From NCBI RefSeq assembly GCF_002119525.1, contig NZ_CP017916.1, positions 682,001 through 746,000 on the forward strand: a DNA stretch of 64,000 bases, given 5' to 3'. A program made the position numbers and the translations under genes. The notes under the pieces were generated by a model. The model saw nothing but the letters and a program-made list of their open reading frames with translations, had not been told where the DNA came from and ran no database searches. Positions 53,790-63,556 of this stretch are shown one piece after another (positions within the stretch are counted from its first letter, which is position 1; every line of letters starts with the position of its first letter). Source of the DNA: Vibrio syngnathi (GTDB lineage: Bacteria > Pseudomonadota > Gammaproteobacteria > Enterobacterales > Vibrionaceae).

Positions 53790-54554
53790 GTGGATTTAGC
53801 AACCCTAATAGGTTTGATTGGTGGATTTGCCTTCGTAATTATGGCAATGATCCTAGGTGGAAGCCTCGGGATGTTCTATGACACGACATCCGTTTTAATC
53901 GTGATTGGTGGTTCAACGTTTGTTGTTCTAATGAAATTCACCATGGGACAGTTTTTTGGTGCGGCAAAAATCGCCGGTAAAGCATTTATGTTTAAAGCCG
54001 ATGAGCCAGAAGATCTTATTGCTAAAGTTGTTGAGATGGCGGATGCTGCGCGTAAAGGCGGTTTCTTAGCACTCGAAGAGATGGAAATCAGTAACAGTTT
54101 CATGCAAAAGGGCATTGACCTATTGGTAGATGGCCATGATGGCGATGTGGTGCGTGCAGCACTGCAAAAAGATATCGCGTTAACCACAGAACGTCACGAA
54201 CAAGGCGCCAAAGTTTTTTCAGCGTTTGGTGATGTGGCTCCAGCAATGGGGATGATTGGTACCTTGGTGGGTTTGGTTGCCATGCTTTCGAACATGGATG
54301 ATCCTAAAGCGATCGGGCCGGCGATGGCGGTTGCACTTTTAACCACCTTATATGGTGCGATTCTTTCGAACATGGTGTTTTTCCCGATCGCGGACAAACT
54401 TGCTCTACGTCGTGACCAAGAGACACTGAATCGTCGTTTGGTGATGGATGGCGTACTTGCGATTCAAGATGGTCAAAACCCACGAGTCATTGACGGTTAC
54501 CTGAAGAGTTACCTAAATGAAGGTAAGCGCACTATTGATGGTGAAATCGCTTAA
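53790..54554 (+). CDS. pomA: Sodium-driven flagellar stator protein PomA
   Basis: 254 residues with a GTG start after GAGGAGTG. Almost the same as known Vibrio PomA: DLATLIGLIGGFAFVIMAMI, KFTMGQFFGAAKIAGKAFMF, FGDVAPAMGMIGTLVGLVAM and GAILSNMVFFPIADKLALRR. Four membrane helices and a cytoplasmic loop with charged residues that touch FliG. With PomB it forms the Na+ channel of the polar flagellum motor. Confidence 0.96.
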   Translation: MDLATLIGLIGGFAFVIMAMILGGSLGMFYDTTSVLIVIGGSTFVVLMKFTMGQFFGAAKIAGKAFMFKADEPEDLIAKVVEMADAARKGGFLALEEMEISNSFMQKGIDLLVDGHDGDVVRAALQKDIALTTERHEQGAKVFSAFGDVAPAMGMIGTLVGLVAMLSNMDDPKAIGPAMAVALLTTLYGAILSNMVFFPIADKLALRRDQETLNRRLVMDGVLAIQDGQNPRVIDGYLKSYLNEGKRTIDGEIA

Positions 54555-54565
54555 GGGGAATAAAA

Positions 54566-55513
54566 ATGGATGAAGAAAATCCATGTAAATGTCCCCCTCC
54601 TGGTTTACCACAATGGATGGGAACATTTGCTGACTTGATGTCATTGCTGATGTGTTTCTTTGTACTACTGCTCTCATTTTCTGAGATGGACGTACTGAAA
54701 TTTAAACAGATCGCGGGCTCAATGAAATTCGCGTTTGGTGTGCAAAACCGCTTGGAAGTGAAAGACATTCCTAAAGGTACCAGCATTATTGCGCAGGAGT
54801 TTCGTCCTGGTCGCCCAGAGCCAACTCCGATCGATGTGATCATGCAGCAGACCATTGATATTACGCAGCAAACGCTTGAGTTTCATGAAGGAGAATCTGA
54901 GCGTGCTGGTGGTACCATGCGTGATCAGGGCAAGATGACGGGTGGTAAATCAGCAGAGGTTTCTGCGCACAACAACCAAAACTCAGAATCAGATCAGCAG
55001 CAACAGCAAGCTCAAGAACAGTCTCAAGAGATGGAAACCTTGCTGGAAAGCATCAAGAAGGCGTTGGAGCGAGAGATCGACCAAGGCGCGATTGAGGTGG
55101 AAAACCTTGGCCAACAGATTGTGATTCGAATTCGTGAAAAAGGCGCGTTCCCATCAGGATCCGCTTTCCTTCAGCCTAAGTTCCGACCTTTGGTTAGACA
55201 GGTTGCCGAGTTAGTGAAAGATGTTCCGGGCATTGTCCGAATCTCTGGACATACTGATAATCAACGTCTTGACTCAGAGCTTTATCGCTCTAATTGGGAT
55301 TTGTCATCGCAGCGTGCGGTGTCTGTGGCTCAAGAGATGGAAAAGGTACGTGGCTTCTCTCATCAACGCTTAAGAGTCCGTGGTATGGCAGACACTGAGC
55401 CAGTAGAGCCTAACGATACTGAATGGCAACGTAGCTTAAACCGACGTGTTGAAATCAGCATTATGCAGGGCGAACCGCTTTACAGTGAAGAAGTCCCAGT
55501 TATCGGTCAGTAG
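54566..55513 (+). CDS. pomB: Sodium-driven flagellar stator protein PomB
   Basis: 315 residues. The single membrane helix holds the ion-binding Asp in FADLMSLLMCFFVLLLSFSE (about residue 24). A plug and Gln-rich linker follow (DQQQQQAQEQSQEMET), and the C-terminal OmpA-like peptidoglycan domain has IVRISGHTDNQRLDSELYRS and NWDLSSQRAV. It anchors the stator to the cell wall. Eleven bases after pomA. Confidence 0.96.
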   Translation: MDEENPCKCPPPGLPQWMGTFADLMSLLMCFFVLLLSFSEMDVLKFKQIAGSMKFAFGVQNRLEVKDIPKGTSIIAQEFRPGRPEPTPIDVIMQQTIDITQQTLEFHEGESERAGGTMRDQGKMTGGKSAEVSAHNNQNSESDQQQQQAQEQSQEMETLLESIKKALEREIDQGAIEVENLGQQIVIRIREKGAFPSGSAFLQPKFRPLVRQVAELVKDVPGIVRISGHTDNQRLDSELYRSNWDLSSQRAVSVAQEMEKVRGFSHQRLRVRGMADTEPVEPNDTEWQRSLNRRVEISIMQGEPLYSEEVPVIGQ

Positions 55514-55551
55514 CATGTCGATGTGCGTCTGTTAATATGTGAATGACAACC

Positions 55552-55610
55552 AAAGCTCAACTTTATACACTTTTAATTAGAAAGAGTGCTAAAGGTTGGG
55601 CTTTTTCTTT
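55552..55610 (+). terminator. Terminator of pomAB
   Basis: AAAGCTCAACTTT pairs with AAAGGTTGGGCTTT using some G-T pairs across a loop of about 27 bases, followed by TTTCTTT. Confidence 0.65.
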
Positions 55611-55852
55611 GCTTGTTTGTACGGCTTCCTGAAACTGTACTTATGCCGCTTCGAAATCTGCTACTTTTAATAACAGGCAGTTTAATGATGAGGTTGAAGC
55701 ACGCACTCTTTTCCTTGTTTGATTTTCTCATGTATAATTCGCGCCCTTAGATTTAATATTGATCTATTATTGCTTCAATAACTATGTGAAATGACCTTTT
55801 ACGTGGTGATGAACCTACTAAAATTTGTGAACCTTATTGGCGTGAAAGTACT

Positions 55853-57301
55853 ATGAAATTTATTGTTAAGCCTCATCCGGAAATTTTTATTAAAAGTGAA
55901 TCGGTGCGTAAGCGCTTCACAAAAATTCTAGAACGTAATATTCGCACTATTCTTCAGCGTCGTACTGAGTCTGTGGCTGTCTTCAACCGTCGTGACTACA
56001 TCGAAGTGACGTCTGAGAGCGACAAATACTTTAAAGAAACACTCGAAGTATTGACGCAAACTCCGGGTATTCATCACTCCCTTGAAGTTCAGCAATCAGA
56101 GTTTAAAGACTTGCATCATATTTACGAGCAAGTTCTTGAGCGAAGCGGTGCTCTTATTGAAGGTAAGACTTTCTCTGTGCGTGCTAAGCGTCGTGGTAAA
56201 CATGACTTTACCTCTATTGAGCTAGAACGCTACGTAGGTGGTGGTTTAAACCAAGCGGTTGAATCAGCAAAAGTAAAACTGAAAAACCCAGATGTTACCG
56301 TTAAAGTTGAAGTCGAGAACGAGAAGCTAAACCAAGTTATTGAACGTCATAAAGGCCTAGGTGGTTTCCCTCTTGGTACTCAAGAAGATCTGCTTAGCTT
56401 GATCTCTGGTGGCTTTGATTCTGGTGTTTCAAGCTACTTACACATCAAACGTGGTTCTAAAGTGCATTACTGCTTCTTCAATCTTGGTGGCCCTGCTCAC
56501 GAGATTGGTGTTAAGCAAGTTTCTCACTATCTATGGGATAAATATGGCTCATCTGCAAAGGTGAAGTTTATCTCTATCGATTTTGAACCTGTAGTTGCAG
56601 AGATCCTTGAGAACGTTGAAGACGGCCAAATGGGCGTTGTTCTTAAGCGTATGTTCATGCGTGCTGGTGGTATGGTTGCAGAGCGTTTCGGCATTGAAGC
56701 GTTAGTAACGGGTGAAGCTCTTGGTCAGGTTTCTAGCCAAACACTAACTAACTTGCGTCATATCGATAACGTGACCGATACTTTGATCCTTCGTCCACTT
56801 ATCAACTGGGACAAAGAAGACATCATCGATCTGTCTCGTAAGATTGGTACTGAAGATTTCGCTAAAGTAATGCCTGAGTATTGTGGTGTTATCTCTAAGA
56901 AGCCAACAGTGAAAGCGAAGAAAGGCAAACTAGAAGCGGAAGAAGCTAAGTTTAACTTCGAAGTGCTAGAGCAAGTGATCGAGAATGCTCGTATTATGGA
57001 TATCCGTGATATCGAGAAAGAGAGCCAAGAACAGGCACCAGAAGTGGAGCAAGTTCAAGCAGTTGCTGAGCACGCTGTCGTTCTTGATATCCGTAGCCCA
57101 GACGAAGAAGACGAAAGCCCGCTAGAGATCGATGGTGTTGAAATCAAACACATCCCGTTCTTCAAGCTTTCAACTCAGTTTGGTGACCTAGACCAATCGA
57201 AAGAGTACTTATTGTACTGTGACCGTGGTGTCATGAGCCGTCTGCAAGCGCTTTACTTGCAAGAACAAGGCTTCCACAACGTTAAGGTTTACCGCCCATA
57301 G
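55853..57301 (+). CDS. thiI: tRNA sulfurtransferase ThiI
   Basis: 482 residues. An N-terminal ferredoxin-like and THUMP region (about 1-165) precedes the PP-loop [15 protein letters not shown] (about residue 180). A C-terminal rhodanese domain has the persulfide Cys in [14 protein letters not shown] (about residue 456). It makes 4-thiouridine in tRNA and, in this rhodanese form, helps thiazole synthesis. A single gene with a terminator downstream. Confidence 0.95.
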   Translation: MKFIVKPHPEIFIKSESVRKRFTKILERNIRTILQRRTESVAVFNRRDYIEVTSESDKYFKETLEVLTQTPGIHHSLEVQQSEFKDLHHIYEQVLERSGALIEGKTFSVRAKRRGKHDFTSIELERYVGGGLNQAVESAKVKLKNPDVTVKVEVENEKLNQVIERHKGLGGFPLGTQEDLLSLISGGFDSGVSSYLHIKRGSKVHYCFFNLGGPAHEIGVKQVSHYLWDKYGSSAKVKFISIDFEPVVAEILENVEDGQMGVVLKRMFMRAGGMVAERFGIEALVTGEALGQVSSQTLTNLRHIDNVTDTLILRPLINWDKEDIIDLSRKIGTEDFAKVMPEYCGVISKKPTVKAKKGKLEAEEAKFNFEVLEQVIENARIMDIRDIEKESQEQAPEVEQVQAVAEHAVVLDIRSPDEEDESPLEIDGVEIKHIPFFKLSTQFGDLDQSKEYLLYCDRGVMSRLQALYLQEQGFHNVKVYRP

Positions 57302-57332
57302 TGGTGTGTTGACCAACCGTTAATAATTTTGC

Positions 57333-57366
57333 AAAGCCGCATACTGAAAAGTAAGCGGCTTTTTTA
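57333..57366 (+). terminator. Terminator of thiI
   Basis: AAAGCCGC pairs with GCGGCTT across a loop that can itself pair (TACT/AGTA), followed by six T. Confidence 0.85.
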
Positions 57367-57665
57367 TTATCATGATGAAGGATTGACAGTAGAAAGAGGC
57401 ATGCGTTTGGACGTGCTATCGTCATGCTCAGCTTTAAAATTTTTGATTGATAGAACTGGTGCGATCTAAGCGGGTTTATATGTAACTGAAGAGGTGTGAG
57501 TATCTTGAAGTATTCTGTTACTTTTTAGTGCAACTCAATGGTTCTATTTGTATGTGTTCAGTTGTTTATTTGAGTGCGTGTCTAATTCTGTGATTAACGA
57601 TGAAAAATAATAAAGATTAATTAGCACAGCTATTGATAAACTTATTGTTACTTTTCTTTGTACAT
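57367..57665. other. Gene-free AT-rich region
   Basis: About 300 bases between the thiI terminator and the end of gcvB. I see no coding frame, clear promoter or repeat in it. Confidence 0.5.
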
Positions 57666-57914
57666 AAAAAAACACCGCCCATAAGGCGGTGTAAACAAAT
57701 TTGACAGACAGGTCAAAATAAATACAGGAAGTACATGCCTCGTTTCAGTATGGAACTGCAACAAAACATTTGGTAGAACTCTACCCAACTCGAAAAGAAC
57801 GAGTTTGCAAACACAACATCGCAGGAGCTAAGCCAATTGATTCTAGAGAGAATCAAGCCGTTCAGGCTAGCTACTGCGGGATGAAATATAGAATTTCTCT
57901 GGCCGCTAGGCAAT
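57666..57914 (-). ncRNA. gcvB: GcvB small regulatory RNA
   Basis: Minus-strand RNA divergent from gcvA, the usual gcvB position. Read on the minus strand it has GATGTTGTGTTTGCAAAC, like the G/U-rich target-binding region R1, and ACTTCCTGTA followed by GACCTGTCTGTC, shared with E. coli GcvB. It ends in a strong terminator (ACACCGCC, loop, GGCGGTGT, seven T). TATAAT lies at 57921-57926 (minus), giving a start near 57914. GcvB acts with Hfq and represses many amino acid and peptide transport messages. Confidence 0.88.
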
Positions 57915-57969
57915 GGACAAATTATAATGTTTCAGATAAAAAAAACTAATGCTTATTTAGAGAGTAACT

Positions 57970-58878
57970 ATGTCTCGTCGATTACCCCCATTAAACTCGC
58001 TAAGAGTGTTTGAAGCCGCAGCTCGACACTTGAGTTTTACGCGCGCTGCAGAAGAGCTGTTTGTTACTCAAGCTGCCGTCAGTCATCAGATCAAAGCGCT
58101 GGAAGAATTTTTGTCTCTGAAGCTTTTTCGTCGAAGGAATCGTTCTTTGTTGCTGACTGAAGAAGGACAAAGCTACTTCTTGGATATCAAAGATATTTTC
58201 ACATCACTTGCTGAAGCGACGGATAAAGTGCTTGAGCGAAGTGAGAAGGGTGCATTGACCATCAGCTTACCTCCAAGCTTTGCGATTCAATGGTTAGTGC
58301 CAAGACTCGCTGACTTTAATCAACAAGAGCCTGATATTGATGTAAGAATCAAAGCCGTTGATATGGATGAAGGCTCGCTGACCGATGACGTAGACGTTGC
58401 TATCTATTATGGGAGAGGCAATTGGTCTGGTTTAAGAGCCGATAAGCTTTATCAAGAATATTTAATTCCTTTATGCTCACCTTCGGTGTTGCTTGGAATC
58501 AAGCAGTTAGAAACGCTCAGTGATTTGGCATGTCATACGTTACTGCACGATACCTCGCGTAAAGATTGGAAGCAGTTTGCCAAGCAAAATGGCATTGATG
58601 GCGTAAACGTCAATCACGGTCCTATCTTTAGTCACTCAACCATGGTGTTGCAGGCGGCAGCTCACGGTCAAGGCATTGCACTGGGTAACAACGTGTTGGC
58701 GCAACCTGAAATCGAAGCGGGTCGTTTGATTGCGCCTTTTGACGAAGTGTTGGTGAGCAAGAATGCCTTCTATGTGGTTTGTCATGAGAAACAAGCTGAC
58801 ATGGGCCGTATTTCCACCTTCCGCGACTGGATGCTGGCGAAAGCGCAAAGTGAACAAGAGGATTTACTCGATGAATAA
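57970..58878 (+). CDS. gcvA: Glycine cleavage regulator GcvA
   Basis: 302 residues of the LysR family. The helix-turn-helix starts LPPLNSLRVFEAAARHLSFT and RAAEELFVTQAAVSHQIKAL, with LEEFLSLKLFRRRNRSLLLT, all typical of GcvA. In other bacteria GcvA controls the glycine cleavage genes and activates gcvB, which lies divergently 55 bases away, supporting the name. The end overlaps the next gene by eight bases. Confidence 0.92.
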   Translation: MSRRLPPLNSLRVFEAAARHLSFTRAAEELFVTQAAVSHQIKALEEFLSLKLFRRRNRSLLLTEEGQSYFLDIKDIFTSLAEATDKVLERSEKGALTISLPPSFAIQWLVPRLADFNQQEPDIDVRIKAVDMDEGSLTDDVDVAIYYGRGNWSGLRADKLYQEYLIPLCSPSVLLGIKQLETLSDLACHTLLHDTSRKDWKQFAKQNGIDGVNVNHGPIFSHSTMVLQAAAHGQGIALGNNVLAQPEIEAGRLIAPFDEVLVSKNAFYVVCHEKQADMGRISTFRDWMLAKAQSEQEDLLDE

Positions 58879-59494
58879 CGTCATCATTGATGGTGAAGAC
58901 AATCCAATCACCTTTATCTTTGCACATGGTGCTGGCGCAGGTATGGATCATGAGTTCATGCAGTCGGTGGCAAAAGGGTTAGCCTTTAAAGGGATACGAG
59001 TTATCCGTTTTAATTTCCCTTACATGATTAAACGTGCTGAAGATGGCAAGCGTCGTCCACCTGACAGAGCCCCTAAGCTGCTTGAAGCCTACCAAGAGAT
59101 CATTGAGCAGGTTGATGCTGATAAGCTTGTGATTGGCGGGAAATCGATGGGAGGACGCATGGCGAGCCATTTGTCTGAAGTCGATAAGGTGGCAGCGATG
59201 GCGTGTTTGGGTTTTCCTTTCCACCCTCCAGGTAAGCCTGAGAAGTATAAAGGTGAGCATCTTGCTGAATTAGAGAAACCTTGTTTAATTTTACAAGGTG
59301 AACGTGACACCTTTGGTAAGCGTGAAGAGTTTGCTGATTTTGATCTGTCTGGTTCTATTCGTGTTGAATTTATTCCCGATGGCGACCACAGCTTTAAGCC
59401 TCGTAAGAGCTCTGGTTACACCGAACAGCAGAACATAGCTTTAACCGTTGAGAAGCTATCAGCGTTTATCAAAGAGGTGCTTAATGAGAAGTAA
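58871..59494 (+). CDS. Alpha/beta hydrolase of the KANL3/Tex30 type
   Basis: 207 residues from ATG 58871, overlapping the gcvA stop. Hydrolase features: FIFAHGAGAGMDHEFMQSVA (oxyanion loop), nucleophile elbow VIGGKSMGGRMASHL (about residue 97), acid region LILQGERDTFGKREEF and final His in IPDGDHSFKPRKSSG. A complete Ser-Asp-His triad can be proposed. The family is widespread in bacteria but substrate is unknown. Part of the gcvA-hydrolase-DUF423-rlmM unit. Confidence 0.85.
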   Translation: MNNVIIDGEDNPITFIFAHGAGAGMDHEFMQSVAKGLAFKGIRVIRFNFPYMIKRAEDGKRRPPDRAPKLLEAYQEIIEQVDADKLVIGGKSMGGRMASHLSEVDKVAAMACLGFPFHPPGKPEKYKGEHLAELEKPCLILQGERDTFGKREEFADFDLSGSIRVEFIPDGDHSFKPRKSSGYTEQQNIALTVEKLSAFIKEVLNEK

Positions 59495-59882
59495 GTATTT
59501 ACTCACCTTTGCAGGTATCTCTGGCGCAATAGCCGTAATGCTAGGTGCCTTCGCTGCTCACGGGTTAAAAGCTGTCTTACCAGAGTATCTGCTAGGCGTG
59601 TTTGAGACAGGTGTTCAGTACCAGTTTATCCATACACTAGCAATATTGGCGTGTAGTGCTCTGCTACAGATGAAACTTGGTGCTAAATCACAAAAATATT
59701 TTTTCATTGCGGCAATTTGCTTTATCATCGGCATCCTTTGTTTTAGTGGCAGCCTTTATGGCTTAGCACTGACAGGAATAAAATGGTTTGGCCCTATCAC
59801 TCCATTTGGTGGTCTACTATTTATCATTGGTTGGGGAGTCTTCTCCTTCGCTGCTTTGAATATAAAAGAGGTAACTCAGTGA
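59484..59882 (+). CDS. DUF423 family membrane protein (YgdD-like)
   Basis: 132 residues from ATG 59484. Four membrane helices with the DUF423 pattern: [39 protein letters not shown] and [18 protein letters not shown]. Function is unknown. In E. coli ygdD sits between gcvA and rlmM, and the same order appears here. It overlaps both neighbours. Confidence 0.9.
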   Translation: MRSKYLLTFAGISGAIAVMLGAFAAHGLKAVLPEYLLGVFETGVQYQFIHTLAILACSALLQMKLGAKSQKYFFIAAICFIIGILCFSGSLYGLALTGIKWFGPITPFGGLLFIIGWGVFSFAALNIKEVTQ

Positions 59883-60970
59883 AACACGTACTACTTTATT
59901 GTCGCTCTGGTTTTGAAAAAGAATGTGCTGGCGAAATTCAAGACAAGGCAACACAACTGGAAGTGTTTGGTTTTCCTCGCTTAAAGAACAATACAGGCTT
60001 TGTATTGTTTGAATGTTATCAAGCAGGCGAAGCCGATAAACTGGTTAAAGAGATCGACTTCCAATCGCTGATCTTTGCTCGTCAAATGATCGCGGTAGCA
60101 GCTGAAATCAAAGATCTGCCAACCGATGACCGTATCTCTCCAATTCTTGAGGCGCTTTCTGAGAAAGAAGGTTTCCCACGTTGTGGCGATATCCGAATTG
60201 AAACGCCAGACACTAATGAAGCGAAAGAGCTTTTGAAATTCTGTCGTAAGTTTACTGTGCCAATGCGTCAAGCTATGCGTGGTAAAGGCTTGATGACAGC
60301 GAAAGACAATGTTAAGAAGCCTGTGCTTCACTTATGTTTTATCGCTCCGGGTCACTGCTTGGTGGGTTACTCTTACCCAACCAACAACTCACAGTTCTTT
60401 ATGGGCATTCCTCGTTTGAAGTTCCCATCAGATGCGCCAAGCCGTTCTACATTGAAGCTAGAAGAAGCATTCCACGTATTCATCCCTCGTGATGAGTGGG
60501 ATGAGCGTCTTGCTCCAGGTATGTGGGGCGTAGATTTAGGCGCGTGTCCAGGTGGTTGGACTTACCAACTGGTTAAGCGTTCTATGTTCGTTCACTGTGT
60601 TGACAACGGCATGATGGCGGACAGCCTAATGGAAACCGGTCAAATTAAGCACCATATGGTAGATGGCTTTAAATTCGAACCTGACCGTAAGAACGTGACT
60701 TGGATTATCTGTGACATGGTTGAGAAGCCAGCTCGTGTTGCTCACTTAATGGGTGAGTGGATCATCAAAGGCTGGGCGAAAGAAGCACTGTTCAACCTTA
60801 AACTGCCAATGAAAGGCCGTTACGATGAAGTACTGCAGGATATCGAAAACCTAAAACAGTTCTTGATTGATAACAAAGTTAAATTCAAGATGCAGGCGAA
60901 GCACCTTTACCACGATCGCGAAGAGATCACGGTTCATATTCAGTCGCTCTCGAATATCTCACCGTACTAA
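59879..60970 (+). CDS. rlmM: 23S rRNA 2'-O-ribose C2498 methyltransferase RlmM
   Basis: 363 residues from GTG 59879, overlapping the DUF423 stop. Conserved RlmM regions: [20 protein letters not shown] at the start, a THUMP-like domain, then the methyltransferase with [20 protein letters not shown] (SAM motif) and [20 protein letters not shown], and [17 protein letters not shown]. It methylates C2498 of 23S rRNA. A longer frame from 59783 lies inside DUF423 and is rejected. Confidence 0.95.
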   Translation: MKHVLLYCRSGFEKECAGEIQDKATQLEVFGFPRLKNNTGFVLFECYQAGEADKLVKEIDFQSLIFARQMIAVAAEIKDLPTDDRISPILEALSEKEGFPRCGDIRIETPDTNEAKELLKFCRKFTVPMRQAMRGKGLMTAKDNVKKPVLHLCFIAPGHCLVGYSYPTNNSQFFMGIPRLKFPSDAPSRSTLKLEEAFHVFIPRDEWDERLAPGMWGVDLGACPGGWTYQLVKRSMFVHCVDNGMMADSLMETGQIKHHMVDGFKFEPDRKNVTWIICDMVEKPARVAHLMGEWIIKGWAKEALFNLKLPMKGRYDEVLQDIENLKQFLIDNKVKFKMQAKHLYHDREEITVHIQSLSNISPY

Positions 60971-60998
60971 TATTTACGTTAGTGTGTCAGTGATAAAT

Positions 60999-61025
60999 AA
61001 AATGCTCCTTTAAGGGGCATTTTTT
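60999..61025 (+). terminator. Terminator of rlmM
   Basis: AAAATGCTCC, loop, GGGGCATTTTTT (one G-T pair), 30 bases after rlmM. Confidence 0.82.
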
Positions 61026-61100
61026 ATATCTGAAGTTTGTTTATGAGCTTGATTATCGCTTCGTACGGATAGTTTAGAAAGGTTGGTCTATGTGCGTTTT

Positions 61101-61213
61101 TTAGTCATATTTAAGTGTAAATATGACTAATTCAACTTGGTTGATAGTCGTCGAATTGTCGACTATTAGTGTCGATATGAGACAAAAAATCCGTAAGCTA
61201 TCGATACTTACGG
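61101..61213. repeat. Cluster of three inverted repeats
   Basis: In a gene-free region three hairpins follow each other: a perfect 13-bp stem (TTAGTCATATTTA/TAAATATGACTAA, 4-base loop, 61101-61130), an imperfect one (GATAGTCG/CGACTATT near 61143-61167) and CCGTAAG/CTTACGG near 61191-61213. None has a T tract. They may be operators, an RNA structure or a worn repeat element. Confidence 0.55.
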
Positions 61214-61323
61214 CTACCTAGTTCAGCGATGAAACGAAGAAGGGTTTATTTAAAATTCAGCAGTAAATTACAGCAAGAACATCCTAATCAAATTGTATTT
61301 TATTATAAGTAAGTAAAGAATGT

Positions 61324-61343
61324 AAATGATAACCATTTCTATT
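61324..61343 (+). promoter_or_regulatory. Fur-box-like site
   Basis: AAATGATAACCATTTCTATT resembles the Fur consensus GATAATGATAATCATTATC over much of its length. It lies about 70 bases before the TonB-dependent receptor gene, where iron control would be expected. Confidence 0.55.
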
Positions 61344-61411
61344 AACATAGTTATTAGTGTCGTGTACCATTCGTGCACTTTTACTTAAATCTATAAAATA
61401 TAAGTCGCATT

Positions 61412-63442
61412 ATGAAACTTAAAGCATTATCAGTAGCCGTTACGGTTGCCTTAACCTCATTTACAGCATTTGCTGCCGACGAACCAGAAACTGTAGTCGT
61501 TATCGGTTCTGCCCTTGACCAATTGATTCAGACTGAAATCAACTCTGATACACTGGAAAAGAAGCAAGCATCAGACATCAAAGATGTTTTGAATACTATG
61601 CCTAGCGTTACGGTTGACGGGAACGCACGTTACTCTCGCAAAGTATTTGTACGTGGTATGGAAGACAAATTTGCCGTAGTGACTATTGATGGTGCGCGAC
61701 AAGAAGGTCAGCTTTTCCACCACTCTGGTGACCAAGCGATTGATCCTGCAATGCTAAAAAGAGCTGAAATTGAATTAGGTGGTAACTCTGCACTGTCAGG
61801 TTCTGGTGCTATCAATGGTTCATTTAGCTACGAAACAAAAGACCCAAGCGATCTTCTTAAGCCGGGTGAAAGCGTTGGTGCTCGAGTAAAAACAAGCTAT
61901 CAAACAGCTTATGAGCGTTTTGCAACCAACGTTGCTGTGTATGCAAAGGTGAACGACAAGCTACAGTTCATGGGTATTGCGAACTATTCAGAAGATGGCG
62001 ATCTGCACATTCCTGATCAAGAAGCGGTAACCTCTAAGCAGGGTGAGCTTAAGTCAGGTTTGGCTAAAGTTGTTTTCATTCCTAATGATGCCAATGAATT
62101 TAAACTGACTTTCAACCGATACAGTGATGGTGGTACGCGTCAGCTTTCTGGTGAAAAGGCGGGTGCTCTGTATGCTGACGATAAACACGACTATCATTCG
62201 CTTAATCGCGATACAGTGACGCTACAGCACGAATACGATGCGGGTAGTGATCTAGTTCATCTGAAAAGTAATGTTTACTACAACCGTCAGTACATGGATC
62301 GTGATGCTCTTGAAGGTACCGCTTGGGGCAAAACACCAGCAGGTGATTGGTTCAAAGATGGGAAAATGTCTTACCCTAAGCGTGAATACAATGTAACAAC
62401 CATTGGTGGCGACATTCGTAACGTTTCTTGGGTTGGTGAGCATGAGCTTACTTATGGTCTTGAGGGCTACAAGGCAAAGCAATGGATTGATGCTGGTGAA
62501 GGCGTATATCTAAGCGGTACTAAGCAAGGTCAAACTGAGAAGTACGGCATGGATGGTGGTACGGTGACGGCTTATGGTCTGTATCTGCAAGATATGTACG
62601 AGTTCAGCGACTTCCGTTTAACAACAGGTCTTCGTTACGACGTTCACAAACTGGGTGGTGTGTACAAAGGTAAATTTGATCAACTATCTCCAAAGTTCAA
62701 AGGTGAATACCAAACAACGGAAAATCTAAAACTTCGTGTGGGTTACGGTCGTCTGTTTAAAGGCGCGTCACTGCCAGAAACGCTAACGATGAAAGCACCA
62801 AGCAAAGTTAAGCAGTCTGATACTAAGGCGATGACGGGTAATAACTACGAAGCTGGCTTTGATTACGAACTAACACGTTTGCTTGCGGCTGATTACGCGA
62901 TTCTAGGTTTCACGGCTTATACCTATGACCTTGATAACCAAATGCACCCAACTAAGAACAACGCAACATTATCGAATAAGTATGATGTTGAAGTTTGGGG
63001 TGTAGAGACTGTATTGAGCTATCAGTTAGATGCATTAAGTGTTTACGCTAACCACTCTTACTCAGATGGTGAGCAAACAAGCCTGAAAACCGGCAAAACA
63101 AGCCACATGAATAAAACCGGTATTCATAACTTTAAGGCCGGTTTTAACTACAGCCTAAACAATGAATTTGTGTTTGGTTGGGATTCACGCTTTGTTCCGG
63201 GGAACGATTACGAGAACGAAAAAGGCAAAGAGATCAAACGCTCTGGTTTCGCAACGCACAACATTTGGGCGGCTTACACACCTACGTTTGCTAAAGACCT
63301 AGAGATGAACCTGGGTATCGATAACCTGCTTGATAAGAAGTATGCAGAGCATACTGGTTTTGGTATCTCTTGGGGTTCAGAAAAGTACACCAGCTATGAA
63401 GCGGGTCGTAACTTTAAAGCTTCTATCGCTTATAGCTTCTAA
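61412..63442 (+). CDS. TonB-dependent outer membrane receptor, iron or haem type
   Basis: 676 residues with a signal peptide ending AFAADEPETV. The TonB box may be ETVVVIGS. Plug domain about 35-150: DIKDVLNTMPSVTVDGNARY, VFVRGMEDKFAVVTIDGARQ and SGSGAINGSFSYETKD. The barrel ends NFKASIAYSF with the terminal Phe typical of outer membrane proteins. It resembles the haem/haemoglobin receptor group, but the FRAP and NPNL boxes are worn (LFKGASLPETL, MTGNNYEAG). So substrate is undecided. A Fur-box-like site upstream points to iron control. Confidence 0.8.
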   Translation: MKLKALSVAVTVALTSFTAFAADEPETVVVIGSALDQLIQTEINSDTLEKKQASDIKDVLNTMPSVTVDGNARYSRKVFVRGMEDKFAVVTIDGARQEGQLFHHSGDQAIDPAMLKRAEIELGGNSALSGSGAINGSFSYETKDPSDLLKPGESVGARVKTSYQTAYERFATNVAVYAKVNDKLQFMGIANYSEDGDLHIPDQEAVTSKQGELKSGLAKVVFIPNDANEFKLTFNRYSDGGTRQLSGEKAGALYADDKHDYHSLNRDTVTLQHEYDAGSDLVHLKSNVYYNRQYMDRDALEGTAWGKTPAGDWFKDGKMSYPKREYNVTTIGGDIRNVSWVGEHELTYGLEGYKAKQWIDAGEGVYLSGTKQGQTEKYGMDGGTVTAYGLYLQDMYEFSDFRLTTGLRYDVHKLGGVYKGKFDQLSPKFKGEYQTTENLKLRVGYGRLFKGASLPETLTMKAPSKVKQSDTKAMTGNNYEAGFDYELTRLLAADYAILGFTAYTYDLDNQMHPTKNNATLSNKYDVEVWGVETVLSYQLDALSVYANHSYSDGEQTSLKTGKTSHMNKTGIHNFKAGFNYSLNNEFVFGWDSRFVPGNDYENEKGKEIKRSGFATHNIWAAYTPTFAKDLEMNLGIDNLLDKKYAEHTGFGISWGSEKYTSYEAGRNFKASIAYSF

Positions 63443-63497
63443 TCTTCTCTTAGCTGAAAGTTATTCTAGAAATAGAGACTTATTAGTATTGAGTTAG

Positions 63498-63535
63498 AAA
63501 AAAGGCGCTGAACATACAGTTCAGCGCCTTTTTTA
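63498..63535. terminator. Bidirectional terminator between receptor gene and lipA
   Basis: AAAAAAGGCGCTGAAC pairs with GTTCAGCGCCTTTTTT across a five-base loop. Strong on both strands. Confidence 0.9.
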
Positions 63536-63556
63536 AGTTTGGTATAAGCAACGTGA

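Noticed and set aside
57713..57913. 66-codon minus-strand open frame
   Set aside because: It lies wholly inside the gcvB RNA, shows no protein family pattern and has no ribosome binding site.
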